A stretch of DNA of 11,741 nt from Clostridia bacterium. GTDB taxonomy: Bacteria; Bacillota; Clostridia; TANB77; CAG-508. Position 1 is the first letter of the stretch. Each line of letters opens with the position of its first letter. Where the stretch lies: contig CAAGKK010000013.1 in the NCBI GenBank assembly GCA_900770385.1, positions 1 through 11,741 of the forward strand, given 5' to 3'. Shown here one piece after another: positions 1-5,053 of the stretch. The notes below the pieces were generated by a model that worked only from the letters and a program-made list of their open reading frames with translations, did no database searches and was not told the origin of the DNA. The translations under genes and the position numbers were made by a program.

Positions 1-6
1 ATAAAG

Positions 7-26
7 GTTAACAGCCGGCTGTTAAC
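7..26. repeat. Perfect 20-bp palindrome GTTAACAGCC/GGCTGTTAAC
   Basis: The two 10-base arms abut with no spacer. The left arm recurs as part of GGTTAACAGCC at 176-186, so the right arm could pair with either copy in RNA. It could be a protein-binding palindrome; its function is unknown. Confidence 0.85.
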
Positions 27-42
27 TGTGACGAAGTGAGCG

Positions 43-57
43 GTGTCCAGTGGACAC
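43..57. repeat. Palindrome GTGTCCA-G-TGGACAC
   Basis: Two perfect 7-base arms flank one central G. The motif resembles short palindromes that I remember from transfer regions of Firmicutes mobile elements; this link is a recollection only. Confidence 0.8.
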
Positions 58-80
58 AAAAAGCGAGCAGAGGAGGTGCC

Positions 81-130
81 GTAACTGATATTATAGCATT
101 TGCATAAGCAAAGCTATAATATCTAGTTAC
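81..130. repeat. Long interrupted hairpin, GTAACT...AGTTAC
   Basis: The arms pair as GTAACT/AGTTAC, GATATTATAGC/GCTATAATATC and TTTGC/GCAAA around an ATAA loop, with only two single-base bulges (A97 on the left arm, T124 on the right). That gives about 22 base pairs in 50 bases, far beyond chance. There is no T-run after it, so it is not an ordinary terminator. It could be a recombination or transfer-origin hairpin, or an RNA stem. Confidence 0.85.
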
Positions 131-182
131 AAACAGGGGATGTCGAAGTATATTTTAAAGAAAGCAAATGAAATTGGTTAAC

Positions 183-209
183 AGCCATGCGCGAAGAGCG
201 CCGGCTTTT
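183..209 (+). terminator. Terminator-like GC hairpin with T-run
   Basis: AGCC/GGCT and GCGC/GCGC form a stacked stem with a small internal loop and a GAAGA apical loop, followed directly by TTTT. It could end a transcript or structured RNA that enters from the left edge, insulating the promoter at 252-280. Confidence 0.55.
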
Positions 210-251
210 ATTCCACAAATAAAACAATTAAAATATAGCCAGTGTAGTATA

Positions 252-280
252 TTGACATACACAATTTATATTTGTATAAT
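252..280 (+). promoter_or_regulatory. Consensus sigma-A promoter for the amidoligase gene
   Basis: TTGACA at 252-257 and TATAAT at 275-280 are both perfect consensus hexamers, separated by 17 bases. Transcription would start near 287, giving an untranslated leader of only about 14 bases that begins at the ribosome binding site TAGGAG (288-293). No operator repeat is visible, so expression is probably strong and constitutive unless a repressor binds nearby. Confidence 0.85.
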
Positions 281-300
281 TAGCCTGTAGGAGAAAAAAT

Positions 301-1530
301 ATGAAATTAACAGAAGAAGATAAAAATCTTGGATTACCAGATTACATGAAATTTGGTGTTGAATTAGAGGTTGAAAATGTTGATGTCAAAGAAATGAAAA
401 AAGTAGCATCTGAAATGGGTTGGAAAACAGAATTAGATCCATCATTAATAGACTCTGGAGTTGAAACAATTTCGCCAGTATTAGTTGAAAGTAATGATAA
501 AAGTGTGTGGAAAGAAATAGGTGAAATATGTGCAGCAATAGACAAAAATCCAAGTGATAAAAATAGAGAAAGTTATATAGGTAATTCATGTGGTGGTCAT
601 ATTCATTTTGATGCAGGAATTTTTTCAGAAAATCCAGAAATGATGAAAAATTTTCTAAGAATATGGGCAGAAAGTGAACCTATTATATATAGAATGTGTA
701 ATGAAAAAAATAATCCTATTAGACCGGGAGCGATTACTAAATCACATAAAACACTTGTTGACTTTGGAAAAGCAGTGTTACAAAATCCTTTATCAGATAT
801 AAAGGAAAAACCAAAAACATTAAAGGAATATGTAAAACTTTCAAGACAAATAAGTAAAGGAATAAAATCTAATTTAAAAAATGGATACAATACATTAAAT
901 ACAATGTTATCTGGAATGCTCCTTTCAAGAAATGGATATGCAGCACAAATATCAGATAAAATAAAAAAGCAAATAGAAAAAGGTAATTTAAAATTAGGAA
1001 AACCTAAATCAGCTCTATATAGAAATGTTATCGTAAAAAATAAATTGAATGCAGATAGAAATTATGGATTAAACCTTAGTAATATTGGAAATAAAAGAAA
1101 AAATACAATAGAATTTAGAATGTCAAATGGAACAAAGAATGCAAGAGTTGTTAAAGAAAATGTTTTCTTATATGCATCTATTATAGATACAGCATATAAA
1201 GTAACTAAGAATCCAGAAATGATGCAAGAAAAATTATCAAAACTTTATAATTCAAATTCAGGAATGGATCAAAAATGTGATGATTTCCTAGAATTGATAA
1301 TGGATGATCCTGAAGATAGAAAAATTTATAAAGAAAGATACGAATCAGTAAAAGATGCAGAAATATTTAAACAAGAGGGCAAAAACATACAGGATAAATC
1401 ATTTTCAAAAGAAGGATTAAAACAAATTGCAAATCATGAAAAAATTGACGACATAAAAAAAATATTTAAAAATTTAAAAACTAAGTTGAATGAAAATGTA
1501 AGAGAAGGTGAGTTGAGTGGGGAGCGATAA
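301..1530 (+). CDS. Putative amidoligase (Amidoligase_2 family)
   Basis: This 409-aa protein has the signature blocks that I associate with the glutamine-synthetase-fold amidoligases: FGVELEVE at residues 18-25 (likely metal/ATP-binding acidic residues), a DPS...ETISPVL block at 46-61, GGHIHFD at 98-104, and NYGLNLSN plus TIEFRMSNGT at 254-278. The family is predicted to form amide bonds between amino groups and carboxylates, making peptide tags or cell-surface or metabolite conjugates; few substrates are known. The residues beyond about 320 are a charged helical extension. There is no signal peptide, so it should be cytosolic. TAGGAG seven bases upstream and a perfect promoter support the ATG start. 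Its 3' end overlaps the GTG start of the next gene, suggesting that the two products work together. The family assignment is fairly firm; the substrate is unknown. Confidence 0.72.
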   Translation: MKLTEEDKNLGLPDYMKFGVELEVENVDVKEMKKVASEMGWKTELDPSLIDSGVETISPVLVESNDKSVWKEIGEICAAIDKNPSDKNRESYIGNSCGGHIHFDAGIFSENPEMMKNFLRIWAESEPIIYRMCNEKNNPIRPGAITKSHKTLVDFGKAVLQNPLSDIKEKPKTLKEYVKLSRQISKGIKSNLKNGYNTLNTMLSGMLLSRNGYAAQISDKIKKQIEKGNLKLGKPKSALYRNVIVKNKLNADRNYGLNLSNIGNKRKNTIEFRMSNGTKNARVVKENVFLYASIIDTAYKVTKNPEMMQEKLSKLYNSNSGMDQKCDDFLELIMDDPEDRKIYKERYESVKDAEIFKQEGKNIQDKSFSKEGLKQIANHEKIDDIKKIFKNLKTKLNENVREGELSGER

Positions 1531-1984
1531 TACATATGCTAAAGTTTATTCAGAAGTATATGATATTTTAAAATTTTGTGATGCAGATCTAAAAAATAAA
1601 ATATCAAAGAAATTCATAAGATACATTTATGAAAATAGAGATAAAGAATATATAACTAATATAATCCCATATATACCATTGGAAAAACAAGAAATTTTAC
1701 CAGAAACAAAAACATTTATAGCCTTAATATATAGAAGTTATTTTGCAGATGAACATGAAAAAAATGAATTTTTAGAAGAATATAAATTGCAACAAGAAAA
1801 TATTGAAAAAGAAAAAAGAGAAAAATATAATCCAGAAGATATTTTTAAGTCAAGGAATAATAGTATACAGCAAATAGAAATGGAAAATAATACTGCAAAT
1901 ATGCCTGTAACTGTTAAAAGAGGAGTATTTTGGAAAATAATTAACAAACTAAAAGCTATATTTAGAAAAAGAAACACAAAGTAA
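1517..1984 (+). CDS. Uncharacterised 155-aa partner of the amidoligase
   Basis: I do not recognise a named family with certainty. The GTG start at 1517 lies inside the end of the amidoligase gene (14-base overlap) and has GAAGGTG six bases upstream, so translation is probably coupled. Residues 8-75 look like a compact, mostly helical domain with a conserved-looking block IPYIPLEKQEILPETKTF (50-67) and IALIYRSYFAD (68-78). The middle (80-115) is highly charged and may form a coiled coil. The C-terminus (137-155) is basic and amphipathic (FWKIINKLKAIFRKR), perhaps contacting membrane or nucleic acid. Short proteins with a similar N-terminal block occur in Clostridia as I recall, without known function. 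It could be an adaptor, a substrate or a regulator of the ligase; that is inference from overlap alone. Confidence 0.7.
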   Translation: MGSDNTYAKVYSEVYDILKFCDADLKNKISKKFIRYIYENRDKEYITNIIPYIPLEKQEILPETKTFIALIYRSYFADEHEKNEFLEEYKLQQENIEKEKREKYNPEDIFKSRNNSIQQIEMENNTANMPVTVKRGVFWKIINKLKAIFRKRNTK

Positions 1985-1999
1985 AGTTTATAAAAAAAT

Positions 2000-2137
2000 A
2001 TGGAAATGTTAAAAGAAAAAATATTAAAAGAAGAAATTGTGCTAGGAAAAGACATATTAAAGGTGGATAGTTTTTTAAATCACAAAGTAGATGCAAACTT
2101 AATGAAAGAAATAGGAAAAATAGAATTTTTAAATTAA
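2000..2137 (+). pseudogene. xpt: N-terminal remnant of xanthine phosphoribosyltransferase
   Basis: A 45-codon reading frame encodes MEMLKEKILKEE...[12 protein letters not shown]...LMKEIG. This matches the first ~40 residues of Xpt, the enzyme converting xanthine and PRPP to XMP; the Bacillus protein begins MEALKRKIEEEG and has [21 protein letters not shown], as I remember it. The full protein is about 190 aa. Here the frame ends after a few unrelated residues (KIEFLN), and the PRPP-binding core is missing. There is no ribosome binding site in front, and no purine riboswitch is visible upstream. It is best read as a scar of recombination or insertion between the 155-aa gene and the gene at 2156. 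Confidence 0.75.
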
Positions 2138-2155
2138 AAAATTAAGGAGAAATTA

Positions 2156-2545
2156 ATGTTAAAACATAGAAAAGAAAACTTAAGAGCAATACGATATACA
2201 CAAGAACACCGAAAAGCATATAAACAAGTAGAAAAAGAATTGCTAGGTCATAACACTTGGAGAAGTTTGGTTCATGATCTAGACAAAGTGATACTATATA
2301 ATTTTTTGAAATTTGAAAAAGTAAAAAAGTTCCACAGAAATACAGCAAGACACCATGAAAATAAACTTAAAAAAACAAGAAACGATTATATTGATATGAT
2401 TATAGATTGGGAGTGTGCAAGACGAACAAAACCAGATAAACCATTAAATGCATATGATACACTATACAAATTTTATCCTAATTTAGAAAGCAAGATATTA
2501 CCAGTATTAAAAGAATTTCATTTAGATCATCATACAGAAAAATAG
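2156..2545 (+). CDS. Small His/Asp-rich conserved hypothetical protein, DUF5662-like
   Basis: This is a 129-aa soluble, mostly helical protein. Candidate metal-binding residues are visible in order: H40-D41 and D43 in SLVHDLDK, H60, H66-H67 in ARHHENK, and D84 in MIIDWECARRTKPDKPLNAYDT (80-101, the most conserved-looking block). The arrangement recalls the DUF5662-type proteins, whose HD...HH pattern suggests a phosphohydrolase-like metal site; this is a tentative match from memory. AAGGAG six bases before the ATG supports the start. No terminator separates it from the amidoligase transcript, so it may be read from the promoter at 252. A large inverted repeat follows its stop after two bases. 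The reaction and substrate are unknown. Confidence 0.6.
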   Translation: MLKHRKENLRAIRYTQEHRKAYKQVEKELLGHNTWRSLVHDLDKVILYNFLKFEKVKKFHRNTARHHENKLKKTRNDYIDMIIDWECARRTKPDKPLNAYDTLYKFYPNLESKILPVLKEFHLDHHTEK

Positions 2546-2547
2546 TA

Positions 2548-2598
2548 TAAGAGAGGGGAACCAAAAGGGGTCTGACCCTTTTTGGTTCCCCTCTCTTA
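2548..2598. repeat. 51-bp near-perfect inverted repeat (GGGGTC-T-GACCC type)
   Basis: Two 25-base arms flank a single T. The only mismatch is G2567 against T2579, which still pairs as G-U in RNA. The core GGGGTC-T-GACCC with AACCAAAA/TTTTTGGTT flanks resembles dispersed palindromes that I remember from Firmicutes genomes, some linked to IS200-like (Y1, REP-associated) transposases; this is recollection. No transposase is present in the window. It lies just after the stop of the 129-aa gene and could also act as a transcription barrier in both directions or as an mRNA 3' stabiliser. Confidence 0.85.
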
Positions 2599-2611
2599 CA
2601 TAAATTACAAT
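2582..2611 (+). promoter_or_regulatory. Possible weak promoter partly inside the inverted repeat
   Basis: TTGGTT at 2582-2587, in the right arm of the repeat, and TACAAT at 2606-2611 are 18 bases apart. This is a plausible promoter for the flavin-reductase gene, although the -35 box is only a moderate match. Confidence 0.35.
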
Positions 2612-2628
2612 TTTATAGGAGGAAAAAA

Positions 2629-3201
2629 ATGGGAAAGATAATTTGGAAACCAGGCACATTTGAATATCCAATACCAGCAGTAATGGTAAGTTGTGGTACA
2701 ATGGAAAAATCAAATATTATAACAGTAGCATGGACAGGCATTATAAACACAAATCCAGCTATGGTATATGTATCTATTAGGCCAGAGAGATATTCATATG
2801 ATATTATAAAAAAATCAAAAGAATTTGTGATAAATTTAACAAATGAGGAATTAGCATATGCAACAGACTGGTGCGGAGTAAAGTCTGGAAGAAATGTAGA
2901 TAAATTTGAAAAATTACATTTAACAAAACAAAAAGGAAGATTTGTTAAATGCCCAATAATAGAAGAAGCGCCTGTATCGATAGAATGCAAAGTAAAGGAA
3001 ATAAAAAAACTTGGTAGCCATGATATGTTTATAGCAGAAGTATTATCAATAGATGCAGATGAAAAATATTTTGATAAAAAGGGAGCATTTAACATAGCAA
3101 AATGTAATTTAATAGCATATGCAAATGGAGGATATTATTCTTTAGGAAGAAAAGTAGGAAAATTCGGATATTCTGTTCAAAAAAAGAAAAGAAGAAAATA
3201 A
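2629..3201 (+). CDS. Flavin reductase family protein (flavoredoxin-like)
   Basis: This 190-aa protein matches the flavin-reductase-like FMN-binding split-barrel family. Characteristic blocks are NIITVAWTGI (29-38), VSIRPERYSYDII (48-60), EFVINLT (65-71) and ATDWCGVKSGRNVDKF (78-93), all typical of the flavoredoxin-type branch. Such proteins bind FMN and pass electrons from reduced cofactors or ferredoxin-like partners; the exact partner here is unknown. The length fits the family. The C-terminus is strongly basic (QKKKRRK). AGGAGG before the ATG at 2629 supports the start. The gene stands alone between the 51-bp inverted repeat and its own terminator, so it is probably monocistronic. Confidence 0.87.
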   Translation: MGKIIWKPGTFEYPIPAVMVSCGTMEKSNIITVAWTGIINTNPAMVYVSIRPERYSYDIIKKSKEFVINLTNEELAYATDWCGVKSGRNVDKFEKLHLTKQKGRFVKCPIIEEAPVSIECKVKEIKKLGSHDMFIAEVLSIDADEKYFDKKGAFNIAKCNLIAYANGGYYSLGRKVGKFGYSVQKKKRRK

Positions 3202-3222
3202 GGAATAATCCTTTATTTTTTT
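3195..3222 (+). terminator. Terminator of the flavin-reductase gene
   Basis: AAAATAAGGA/TCCTTTATTTT forms a hairpin with one bulged T and an ATAA loop, followed by a T-run. It overlaps the stop codon and sits just before the ribosomal operon promoter. Confidence 0.65.
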
Positions 3223-3242
3223 GACAAATTACAGTAAATTCG

Positions 3243-3271
3243 TTGACAAACAAGATCAAAGATGGTAAAAT
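3243..3271 (+). promoter_or_regulatory. Main promoter of the rpmG-rplL operon
   Basis: TTGACA (3243-3248), a 17-base spacer and TAAAAT (3266-3271) make a strong sigma-A promoter. The predicted start near 3278 leaves a leader of about 74 bases. A second TTGACA at 3221-3226 has no suitable -10 box at the right distance. Confidence 0.85.
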
Positions 3272-3276
3272 ATTTT

Positions 3277-3302
3277 AGTATATGTTTTATAAGGCATATA
3301 CT
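3277..3302 (+). promoter_or_regulatory. Hairpin at the 5' end of the operon mRNA
   Basis: AGTATATG (3277-3284) and CATATACT (3295-3302) pair perfectly around a 10-base loop. The stem starts at the predicted transcription start, a position that could protect the mRNA 5' end from degradation or bind a regulator. Confidence 0.55.
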
Positions 3303-3351
3303 CACATCGTTTCAAAATTAAAATGCCAAAAAGGCTACGGAGGTGTATAAA

Positions 3352-3516
3352 ATGGCAGCAAAAGGACCAAGAGAAAATATAACATTAGAATGTACAGAAT
3401 GTAAAAGAAGAAATTACATGACTTCAAAAAATAAAAGAAATAACACAGACAGATTAGAAATAGTTAAATATTGTAAATTCTGTAAAAAGCGTACAGCACA
3501 TAAAGAAACTAAATAG
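3352..3516 (+). CDS. rpmG: 50S ribosomal protein bL33
   Basis: This 54-aa protein begins MAAKGPRENITLECTECK and carries two CxxC pairs, CTEC (14-17) and CKFC (41-44). This marks the zinc-ribbon form of bL33, a small protein of the large subunit near the exit-tRNA site. Length and sequence are typical. GGAGGTG (3339-3345) precedes the ATG. It is the first gene of the operon, directly before secE, the usual Firmicutes order. Cells often keep both zinc and zinc-free paralogues; this is the zinc-dependent one. Confidence 0.96.
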   Translation: MAAKGPRENITLECTECKRRNYMTSKNKRNNTDRLEIVKYCKFCKKRTAHKETK

Positions 3517-3541
3517 TAAGCTATTTTAAGGAGGAAATAAA

Positions 3542-3886
3542 ATGGCGAAAAAAGAAAATGTAAAAAAGACAGACACAACTAAAAAAGACAGTAAAAATAA
3601 AAGACACTTTTGGAAAGATTTTAAAGCAGAATTAAAAAGAGTTGTATGGCCTACTCCTAAACAATTAGTAAATAGTACAGTAGCAGTCATAACAATTGTT
3701 TTAATCTTAGCATTTATTGTTTTTGTTTTAGATATAACATTTGAAGCTTGTAACCATTATGGTATAAATAAGTTACAAACAGTTTTACAAAAGAACGAAA
3801 CAAATGAAACTTCAGAAGATAACACTATATCAGATGAAACAACTGATGCTTCTAGTGAAACTTCAGAAGAAAATAGTGCAGAATAA
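3542..3886 (+). CDS. secE: Preprotein translocase subunit SecE
   Basis: SecE clamps the SecY channel of the general secretion machinery in the cytoplasmic membrane. The conserved amphipathic segment FWKDFKAELKRVVWPTPKQL (23-42) leads into a single membrane helix at about 44-66, as expected for the short single-helix bacterial form. The N-terminus is lysine-rich. The unusual part is the tail after about residue 84: a low-complexity, Glu/Ser/Thr-rich acidic stretch of roughly 30 residues, making the protein 114 aa where many Firmicutes homologues are 60-75. AAGGAGG precedes the ATG, and the gene lies between rpmG and nusG as usual. Confidence 0.95.
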   Translation: MAKKENVKKTDTTKKDSKNKRHFWKDFKAELKRVVWPTPKQLVNSTVAVITIVLILAFIVFVLDITFEACNHYGINKLQTVLQKNETNETSEDNTISDETTDASSETSEENSAE

Positions 3887-3908
3887 TATTTAATAGGAGG
3901 AGTCTTTT

Positions 3909-4442
3909 ATGTCTGACAAAAATTATGATTCAGAACCAAGATGGTATGTTGTACATACATATTCAGGATATGAAAATAAAGTAAAAACAGATCTAGAAAA
4001 AACTATAAAAAATAGAGAATTAGAAGATTTCTTTTTTGAAATAATTGTTCCAATGGAAGAACAAATAGAAATAAAAGATGGAAAGAAAAAAACTAATCTA
4101 AAAAAAGTATTCCCAGGATATGTACTTATAAAAATGATAGTAACAGAACAATCTTGGTACATAGTGAGAAATACTAGAGGTGTTACTGGATTTGTTGGTT
4201 CAGGAACAGATCCTATTCCATTAACAAATGAAGAAATTAGAAATATGGGATTTGAAGAAGTTCCAATTAATATTGATTATGATATTAATGATTCAGTACG
4301 AGTAATGAATGGACCATTCGAAAATTTTGTTGGTGTTGTTCAAGAAATAAACAAAGAAAAACATAAAGTAAAAGTTTTAGTTTCAATGTTTGGTAGAGAA
4401 ACACCAGTGGAATTAGAGTTTGCTCAAGTTCAAAAAATATAA
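3909..4442 (+). CDS. nusG: Transcription elongation/termination factor NusG
   Basis: This 177-aa protein has the two NusG domains. The NGN domain (about 11-118) starts RWYVVHTYSGYENKV and contains the VFPGYVLI block (67-74) that contacts the polymerase clamp; the KOW domain (about 124-177) includes INDSVRVMNGPFENFVGVV. NusG binds RNA polymerase and affects pausing, and its KOW domain contacts ribosomal protein uS10, Rho or other partners. Length and position after secE are canonical. TAGGAGG (3895-3901) sits seven bases before the ATG. Confidence 0.97.
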   Translation: MSDKNYDSEPRWYVVHTYSGYENKVKTDLEKTIKNRELEDFFFEIIVPMEEQIEIKDGKKKTNLKKVFPGYVLIKMIVTEQSWYIVRNTRGVTGFVGSGTDPIPLTNEEIRNMGFEEVPINIDYDINDSVRVMNGPFENFVGVVQEINKEKHKVKVLVSMFGRETPVELEFAQVQKI

Positions 4443-4479
4443 AAATTGATAAAAATAAAAAAGCAAGGAGGCCAGAAAA

Positions 4480-4908
4480 ATGGCAGAAAAAGAAATTACT
4501 AATGTAATAAAATTACAAATAGAAGCTGGAAAGGCAACACCAGCACCACCAGTTGGACCAGCTTTAGGATCAAGTGGTGTTAATATTATGCAATTCGTAA
4601 AAGAATTTAATGATAGAACAGCTAACCAACCAGGTATGATAATACCAGTTGTTATAACAGTTTATAAAGATAAATCTTTTACATTTATTACTAAAGTTCC
4701 ACCAGTAGCAGTTTTAATAAAAAAAGCATTAAAAATAGAAAAAGGTTCAGGAAAACCAAATAGAGAAAAAGTTGCAACAATAACAATGGAACAAGTAAAA
4801 CAAATAGCTGAACAAAAAATGGAAGACTTAAACGCAGCATCATTAGAAACAGCAATGAGTATGGTTAAAGGTACTGCTAGATCTATGGGCATTATTGTTT
4901 CTGAATAA
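4480..4908 (+). CDS. rplK: 50S ribosomal protein uL11
   Basis: This 142-aa protein, close to the usual 141, has the diagnostic N-terminal loop GKATPAPPVGPALGSSGVNI (17-36) and the C-terminal RNA-binding domain ending ARSMGIIVSE. uL11 binds the GTPase-associated centre of 23S rRNA, where it works with the L10/L12 stalk and mediates stringent-response sensing and thiopeptide sensitivity. AAGGAGG (4465-4471) precedes the ATG. It follows nusG after 37 bases in the standard order. The 145-base gap behind it holds regulatory sequence. Confidence 0.97.
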   Translation: MAEKEITNVIKLQIEAGKATPAPPVGPALGSSGVNIMQFVKEFNDRTANQPGMIIPVVITVYKDKSFTFITKVPPVAVLIKKALKIEKGSGKPNREKVATITMEQVKQIAEQKMEDLNAASLETAMSMVKGTARSMGIIVSE

Positions 4909-4921
4909 ATATAATCAGCAT

Positions 4922-4951
4922 TTGATTTTGTAGAAATATTAAGGTTATAAT
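4922..4951 (+). promoter_or_regulatory. Candidate internal promoter before rplA
   Basis: TTGATT (4922-4927), an 18-base spacer and TATAAT (4946-4951) form a good promoter candidate in the rplK-rplA gap. It would let rplA-rplJ-rplL be expressed apart from the upstream genes. AT-rich DNA produces false matches, so this needs a transcript start map. Confidence 0.5.
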
Positions 4952-4953
4952 TC

Positions 4954-4996
4954 TTAATTATTCAGATTTTATAATTTAATGAAAATGAATAATTAA
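4954..4996 (+). repeat. AT-rich hairpin in the rplK-rplA gap
   Basis: TTAATTATTCA (4954-4964) pairs perfectly with TGAATAATTAA (4986-4996) across a 21-base loop. It starts close to the predicted start of the internal promoter, echoing the hairpin at the main promoter. Confidence 0.6.
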
Positions 4997-5014
4997 TGAT
5001 TAATAATAAAAATT

Positions 5015-5039
5015 TGGGAGGAGAAATCCGTTAGTACCA
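5015..5039 (+). promoter_or_regulatory. Possible L1-binding leader element before rplA
   Basis: TGG/CCA encloses a GGA-GAAA-TCC hairpin with a GNRA-type loop, and the element abuts the AGGAGG of rplA. I remember similar GGGAGG...CCGTTA..ACCAC sequences in front of rplA in other Firmicutes, which suggests an uL1 feedback site imitating its 23S rRNA target. The stems are short and the call is inference. Confidence 0.45.
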
Positions 5040-5053
5040 CAGGAGGTTTTAAA

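Larger units (their letters stand above)
1..210. other. Palindrome-rich non-coding region, possible mobile-element border or structured RNA
   Basis: I see no convincing gene here. The stretch is clearly more GC-rich than its surroundings and dense in inverted repeats: a perfect 20-bp palindrome at 7-26, a 7-bp palindrome around one base at 43-57 (GTGTCCA-G-TGGACAC), a long hairpin at 81-130, and a terminator-like hairpin at 183-209. The motif GGTTAACAGCC occurs at 6-16 and again at 176-186. From memory, GTGTCCA/TGGACAC palindromes and GTAACT/AGTTAC hairpins resemble sequences near relaxase genes and transfer origins of Clostridia mobile elements, but I cannot verify this. Alternatives are a structured RNA ending at the terminator-like hairpin, or a decayed element end. 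The base composition unlike its neighbours favours transfer. Confidence 0.4.

Noticed and set aside
1..300. CRISPR array or tRNA gene among the repeats
   Set aside because: The repeats are inverted or only duplicated once, with no regular spacers, and no cloverleaf with a T-loop could be traced.
603..890. Minus-strand open frames within the amidoligase gene
   Set aside because: They are hydrophobic low-complexity translations of AT-rich coding DNA with no ribosome binding site or family motif; the plus-strand gene explains the region.
2613..3095. 160-codon minus-strand frame opposite the flavin-reductase gene
   Set aside because: The plus strand encodes a clear family member with a ribosome binding site; the reverse frame has no recognisable motif.
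3221..3226. First TTGACA upstream of rpmG as the operon promoter
   Set aside because: There is no -10-like hexamer 16-18 bases downstream; the second TTGACA at 3243 has TAAAAT at exactly 17 bases.
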